From: Lunularia cruciata
Taxonomy: Eukaryota > Streptophyta > Marchantiopsida > Lunulariales > Lunulariaceae
NCBI GenBank assembly: GCA_948567375.1
Contig: OX419755.1
Span: 22,015,001-22,079,000, forward strand
Direction: 5' to 3'
Length of the DNA: 64,000 nt
Positions within the stretch are counted from its first letter, which is position 1; each line of letters begins with the position of its first letter. The notes under the pieces were generated by a model. It had not been told where the DNA came from. It saw nothing but the letters and a program-made list of their open reading frames with translations, and did not search any database. Positions 57,608 through 64,000 of this stretch are shown piece after piece. The position numbers and the translations under genes were made by a program.

Positions 57608-60095
57608 TTACCCTTGGTATGAATCTATTGGGTGTTTATTGTCCTTGATCTAGAGGATATTTGATTGTAAGCTTGAGCACCATGTGCCAATGAGACTTTA
57701 TAAATGAAAACACGTTCTCCCTTAATGATTCTAACCCAAGATCTTGATTATCTCTAGTTTCCAAAATCATCGCTAAATCACTCAACAAATTCCACAACAA
57801 GAGATCAAGTTTCTTGTTGCATGAACTCCTCCTCACTTCATGTGATTTCAAAATCATCTCTAGAAGTGCTCTTTGCTTTCTTAGTGTGAAGCCATCATGC
57901 ATGCTCATGATCTATCTGTTGAAAGACAATGCAGACCAAACACACAATCACTCAACTTCTCAAATCTGTATTCTCATTTCTTGCCAATAAAAATCTTGGA
58001 CACTCTGCATGCAAATTTTAAAATTTCTTGACTTGAAAGAAACCAATGCACAAGGTAAACCATTTCAAAATTTAGTGCATGAATCCTTGGTGAACCATTG
58101 TTATCTATGCATGAAAGAAATTTGGCTAATTTAATTTATCATCATTATGTTTTTTATCTAGGTGGTGGTGCATTCAAGTTGTTTGAATTCTCCAAGATTG
58201 AATGACTATAAAGCCAATGATACTCTAGGTTGATGGCATTAAGTGTGGAAATCTTTTTTATGAACTTGACCCAAGAGTCATAAACATTGAGGACTCACTA
58301 CGACAAAGATTACAAGATCTTTGTGGTACAATTATGGGATCATGATCATGGGATCTTTGTCCTCATGATCCTTGAATGCAGAGGAGGCATGGTGTTTTTC
58401 TTGTGTCATATTTTTAAAATAAAATGTACTAATAGTGCAAAGGTGTATCACCACAATATGATCTATATCCATTCATCTTATATTTCATATTTAGAAGATT
58501 ATCTTTTAAAGTTATTATACATATGATCTAGAAGTTGATTGTGTCTTATAAGTGTGTATAATAGACTTCCCTACCCATGAATGAAAAATGAAACTAATAA
58601 TTGACTAAAATGACTAATAGAATGGATCATAATTTTAGAATGATAGGTTAAGATATATAAAATTTATAAATAAATAAATATAATATGATTTTATTTCTCA
58701 TATATCCTCCAAGTAGCTTTTAAAGTCACTTTATATAAAGTTGGTTCACTACAAAATTTTATTTTACAAGTGTGTTTGATAGAAGTGATGATTTATATTT
58801 AAAAATGTTATTCACATAGAAATGAAGGAAATTAGAAATTTTATTCACATAGAAATAAATACAAATATTATTTTATTTTCTAGTAATTTTATTTTCTAGT
58901 AATTGTAATTGTAATTTTAGTATTATTTTAATCAAAATTCAAGACTTACATATCTTAATTATCTTTTCTTAACCATAAGAAAGAAAATATATTATTTCTT
59001 TCAGATCTAATTATTTTTATACAAGGTTATTCCAAATAAAGTTTTACAAAAAAGAGTAAAGAAACCATGAAAAGGAGGATATATTAGAGTATCAAAGACT
59101 ACAAACTTCTAGCTCCACAAAGTACATAGTCATGAAAAGAGGTATGTAATCTATTTAATTTTCCTTTCTGGTTTATTGGTTAGATATATTTTTTGATTAT
59201 ATATTTTGTGCTATCAATATCAATAATACTTAACATGAAAGAGTTATATTTTACATTGAAATTTTTTATATTATGAAAAAAAATATTTTTTTGCTTTATT
59301 TTTTAATATTGGTATTCTATATTATACTTTGGATTGTATATAATTGAAAAATTTATCATAAAGTGGATTTTTTCTTGTCAACACAATATCATACTTCTTA
59401 AATATAAGATTCCTATGAAATACATAAAAATTATCAAGAATAATAATGAATCTTTATCAAATTTATTTGTAAACTTAGAAATGGAGGATCTATTAACCAC
59501 TATCCACTTTTTATTTTTGTCTTATTTATCTTGTTTCTAGTTGTTTATTAGTGTTTTAAATAATATATTAGTCCTAGGATAGTACTAAGTAGGATAAATG
59601 ATTAGATCGTGCATTGTCTTTAATGAAGTCCAAGTCTGGCTGAAAATTCATACTAAATGAAACCCGCAACAAGGATTACAATACAAGTAGACTAACAATG
59701 ATGTCAGAAGCTCATGGAAGTTTATGTATGAGCTACGGAGTGACAACATTCAGTCAAAATGAGGTTCCATAGGAATCCACCACCAATTCAAAATCCATGA
59801 CCACGGCTTACGATGCGCCACCAAAGAACCATTTTGCAAGGGGCTTGCACATATGACATTCAACCAGAACCTTTCACCAACCATTGCGATGGCTAACCAA
59901 CCAACAACCAGATGTTGGGATTTATGAAAGGCCAACCCCACCTCACAAGAAGTTACTTTTTTCACCCGTGTCAATTTTCATTTTCTCTATGCACTTGAGG
60001 TTGAGCAAAGTGCAAACTCAAGTGCATAGTGTAGGAGTGTAAGAGTGATAAAGGAGGAGTAAATACAAGAGAAAGCAGAGTTGAATACTTGCAAG
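57608..60095. other. No gene seen
   Basis: AT-rich with short frames. A patch with several CpGs around 59640-59960 contains a 74-codon minus-strand frame (59750-59974, Trp-rich), with no domain recognised. The last ~100 bp before 60096 resemble the text upstream of the inverted copy's start, so the family-D unit probably starts before its first Met. Confidence 0.5.
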
Positions 60096-62360
60096 ATGGC
60101 GGAACAAGCAATGGTAGTGAAAAAAGAGGCAAAATCATGAAATCATGTGCAAACCGTCCAAACTATCAAAAATATGATTGCATTGTAGAGAAGATTACCT
60201 AAAGAGTAGAAAGCTAGAATTCTTATTGTGTGACTGGAGTTTATAAACTTGCCAATGTTAGAGGAAACATGAAAAAACTTATACATACTAAATTGTTACA
60301 AGCCAACCTTAGAACATGGACAAAAGACCACTGGCAACAACTCTTAGGAGAAAAGTGCATGTAATTTGGGCAGATTTATACTGATACTCCTCAATGTAGG
60401 GCAAGTAAGAGTATGAAGGTAAAGATAGACAATACATTTATAGCAGAGAAGTCCACTAATTGGAATAAAATAGAGTGTCTTAAAGATCACATTTGACAAG
60501 TCATAATAGAATCAATCCTGATGTTGTTTTGATTGAAACAAACATTATATGTCAACCTCAATCAAGCAATTTTCTTGCAACTTCTGCACAAAGGAAAATC
60601 TAAGAGTTAGGGATTTTTAGTGAATGAGTAAACAAGCTTTTGGAGGACATGGAGCAAGGAGTGCACAAGGATTGTAGCACTCTTCATTATGCACTTCTAT
60701 TTGTGAATGTGCTTTCTCACAAATGAGGAGAAAGAGAGATTTTTGAGTCAACTCAATCATCATGCCTACTTAAATAGACAATTTGGTCAAGGAAATAACA
60801 AAGTATCATGATATAGATAATATATATGCTTATGCCAAGAATTGTTTGTCCATCAAAGAATCTTACAACACCATTGTGAACACCAAGAAGGTAATTGCAA
60901 TGCAATGAAAATCCCTAGTCTCCAAGAAACAAAAGAGAAACCAAGTCATTGAAGTACCATAGAAGAAATTGGAAGTGGCGGAGCTAAGAGACATGGTGGA
61001 AACTAGGCCTCTACAACCAATGAAGTTCACTTTGGCTCCAAGGAAGAAACCTCCCAAAACAAGAATAGGTCAAGAAGTGACAAATTTTTTACATGCATCT
61101 CGTCACCAAATCTCAACAACAAAATATCAAAGAGAGCAATGAACAATAATACACATTCATCACAAACATCTAAAGAAGTTCCAAAGGACAAGGAGAAAGC
61201 ATTGATGGATGATGAAAAAAATCCCCTCATTGCATTTTTGAATAATACACCCATGCAAGTACTTGTCTTCTTCTCCAAACCTTGCCAACCTAAGAATCCC
61301 ATGGTAAACCTCATAGATGTCATTTTGGAGATATAATGCAAAAAAGGTCCCAAAATAGTTGATGAAATGCAAAAGCATGAAGTAGAAGCTTGGAAGCTAA
61401 AAGAAGAATTTCTACCATGGTCTATCTACAAGAGAGGGATGACCATGGCAGCATAGCAAATGAGACAATGTCAAAATGAGTCAATATGGAGAGTGTTTCT
61501 CATAAAACACCACTAGCTCAACCTTTGACACAAGATAACAAACCAAAATTGATGAATGATATTCTCCGTCATCTCCAATATGATAATAACTCAATGGCAT
61601 GGTTAAAATAAGTTTACTTTGTACATGCAGTAACACCAACAATGAAACTACTTGAGGAGATTGTGCCATTCTACAAAGAGTTGTCATTCCACTATTGATG
61701 AGCAAGTTATGCTTGTAAAGTACTTTCACAATAAGAGAAGTGTTGTTGCCAAAGACAAGGTTGTGCTTTGTACTAAAATGAGCAATTTCAACAAACATCT
61801 CACCAAGGAGATGGTATTGTCAAAGGAGAAACTGCTTGAGACAAACTGCTTGAGATGTTTTAGTAGGAAAAACTGGCATTACAAGGCAAACACAAATTTA
61901 TCCTACAAAGCCTTCAATGGGAGTTGACGTGGTGTAGACAAAGGTCACTAACCAACAAACTTGCCAAAAAAGAGCAAATAAAAGTATGAGACAAAGAGTT
62001 GTCAACTATCCAACCAAATTGGATGTCACCACTATAAATTTAATTATAGCATATGGATAATATAAGAATCTGAAGGAACTCATAGATATTTTTATCTAAG
62101 AAATCACCATGAGCTTGAAATGAGTACAAGAGAAGGAGGAGGAGATTACAATGAAGGTACAAGATGACCTAAAGATAGAACTTCAACAAGATAGCAAAAA
62201 CTTGGCAAAAAAATGTGTGGATCTTCTCATGACCATTAAACACATGATGACTCACCTCTTAAACCAATTGGAATGGATGGCCAATGACACAACAAATCGG
62301 ACAAAGATTAAGGACTTCAAAACATAAATCAAGGCTCTCAAGAAGGAAGGTCTATACAAA
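60096..62360 (+). pseudogene. Family-D coiled-coil/Gag-like relic, plus copy
   Basis: Starts MAEQAMVVKKEAKS, matching MVDQAIVV of the inverted copy. Pieces in order: TRPLQPMKFTLAPRKKPPK (~61000), then KEVPKDKEKALMDDEKNPLI with LNNTPMQVLVFFSKPCQPKN (61160-61300), then EQVMLVKYFHNKRSVVAKDK (61690-61755), and KEEITMKVQDDLKIELQQDS-like charged text (~62130) ending in KDFK. Long charged stretches suggest coiled coils. A chromovirus pol relic follows at once, so it may be that element's Gag or a captured ORF. I do not recognise the family. Stops throughout. Confidence 0.55.
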
Positions 62361-62399
62361 TGGTCAGCTTATAGCTCTATCATTCAAATTTTAGAGCCA

Positions 62400-64000
62400 T
62401 ATGATTCTCCAAGGTCAATTTCTCAAGGAATTCTCCAAGGTTGCATAACCTCTAATGACATTACTTGGCAAAGGAAAGAAGTGGATATTGAGAATTGCAT
62501 AAGAATTGGCTTTCAAGAATTGAAAGACACATTACTACATGCACCAATCTTGAAATAGTATGACCCAAAATTTCCAATCATGTTGGCTATAGATGCATCA
62601 AGTGTTACAATAGGAGCAGTCCTACAAAAGGAATAAAATGATGGATGGCACCCAATTGCATATTTCTCTTGAAAGTTGTTACTAGCAAAATACAATTATC
62701 ACCACTAAATGAGAAGAGTTGGCCATTGTCCTTGCAACCAAGCATTGGAAGCACTATCTTGGTGAGAAGGCATTTCTGGTGGAGACAAACCACAAACTTA
62801 TAGCTTACCTTGAGACACAAAAAATCTATATTGTTGAAAAATTCCATTAGGTAGAGTGGGTACAACAATTCAATATGACAATCATATATGTGGAAAGCAA
62901 GAAGCAACTTGTAGATGCATTCATCAAAATGCTTATGGTAAAAAATCTGGTGATAGAGGTCAAGATGAACCCAAAATTTTGGCCAAGGATTTTATTGCTA
63001 CAAAAAATAACCCACATATTGTAGGAGCTCAATCATCCAAAGGCGTAACTAATACCCAAGGACTCACCTTTCATGATGGCAAGTTATGAATCCCAAATGC
63101 TCCAAACATTAGAACGATCATTCTAGAAAAATATCATGATTCTACCATTGTAGGTCACATGGGAGTGGACAAGACCTTAGATGCTATCAAATGCCATTAC
63201 TATTGGCCCAAGTTGAGCATCAATATCATGGAGTATGTTTGAATTATCCTATCAACAAAATAAAGCTTTTAATTAGGTTCCCATATGACTCCTCAACCTC
63301 TCCCTACTCCTTCACAACATTAGGAATAGGTTACCATGGATCTGGTTTATGAATTTCCCAAGACCACCTCAAAGTTTGACTCCATTGTAGTCTTTGTAGA
63401 TTGATTCAGCAAAATGATTCATGTGCATCCTACAACCAAAGATGTGATTGCTCCACAATTAGCTCAATCAAAGTTAGATGCATTCTTTTCTCACCATGGC
63501 TTATCTCATGTGCTCATCATTAATCAAGGCACTCAATTCACTAGTTTATTTTGGAGAATACTCTTTGGTGTCTTCAAAACCAAATTGGCCATATCCAAGG
63601 CATACCATCCACAAACCAATGGATAAACAAAGTGAGTTAATTGTGTTTATCAAGACATACTATGGGGCTTCACCTTAGATGAGCAAGAAAGGTGGGACAC
63701 CTTACTCTTCCACTAGTGGAATTTTCCTACAATCTCTCAATGAATACATCTACATAGGTCATAACATTCTTCTTCTTATATGGAGAGCATCCTTTCACAC
63801 CTTCAAGCTTGATGAAGATCCGCCCAATGGTTACTAAGGATGACATTGTCAATACTTGTTTCTAGAATCCAATATGGTGGAGAGAACACAAGCACATGTT
63901 GTAGATTGCTCAAAATTGATAAAAACAATATGCAAATGCACATCACAAGCACGTAGAGTTTAGTATTGGAGATCAAGTCTAGCTATCCATAAACAACATC
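62400..64000 (+). pseudogene. Chromovirus pol relic (RT end, RNase H, integrase), runs off the window
   Basis: RT thumb FLKEFSKVA at ~62430, RNase H with LAIDASSVTIGAVLQKE (~62580), the zinc site region TIVGHMGVDKTLDAIKCHYY (~63150), then integrase TMDLVYEFPKTTSKFDSIVV with its Asp, and HVLIINQGTQFTSLFW, where the second catalytic Asp is Asn. AYHPQTNG follows, with a stop where the Glu region starts. The RT palm with its DD motif is missing, so most of RT was deleted or never joined. The end matches 141-340, which belongs with family-B LTRs. Confidence 0.82.

Noticed and set aside
59750-59974. Trp-rich 74-codon minus-strand frame in a CpG-bearing patch
   Set aside because: No domain, no repeat partner found in the window, no gene structure.

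Overview
The window is nuclear DNA of a land plant. The evidence is three intron-rich nuclear genes whose products are plant-type (a mitochondrial Lon protease, the ribosome-assembly protein RLP24, and a thylakoid CURT1 protein), surrounded by plant-type LTR retrotransposons primed by initiator tRNA-Met. Intron sizes and the sharp change from GC-richer genes to AT-rich transposon DNA would suit a moss or other bryophyte, but the sequence alone does not fix the species.

Layout. 1-6.5 kb: debris of two Ty3/gypsy chromovirus families (A and B), a family-B solo LTR, and short tandem repeats. 7.5-22.7 kb: the gene island. RLP24 (minus) and LON1 (plus) stand head to head over a 705-bp shared promoter; LON1 and CURT1 (minus) are tail to tail. 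22.7-30.1 kb: AT-rich DNA with a non-LTR reverse transcriptase relic, an organelle-like group II intron RT fragment and a 1-kb repeat (R1). 30.1-42.0 kb: two neighbouring family-A gypsy elements. The old one (30149-36279, target duplication GACTT) is split by a family-B solo LTR (34185-34921, duplication ATACA). The young one (36326-41967, duplication TTTTG) has LTRs differing at a single base. 42-64 kb: tandem arrays, Ty1/copia relics, a second R1 copy, a minus-strand family-A solo LTR, and two inverted copies of an unrecognised coiled-coil/Gag-like coding relic (family D), the second followed by a decayed chromovirus pol that runs off the window.

The three genes serve different compartments (mitochondrial matrix, nucleolus/cytosol, thylakoid). 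I see no reason to treat them as one pathway beyond the shared RLP24/LON1 promoter.

The most interesting signals are: perfect heat-shock-element clusters upstream of the TATA box in the LTR of a very recent insertion whose polyprotein is nevertheless disabled; an in-frame stop before integrase shared by the young and old copies; the two family-D copies; a CpG-rich group II intron-type RT fragment with a hairpin; and a possible extra CURT1 exon. Exon boundaries were placed by hand from GT-AG sites, reading phase and protein conservation.
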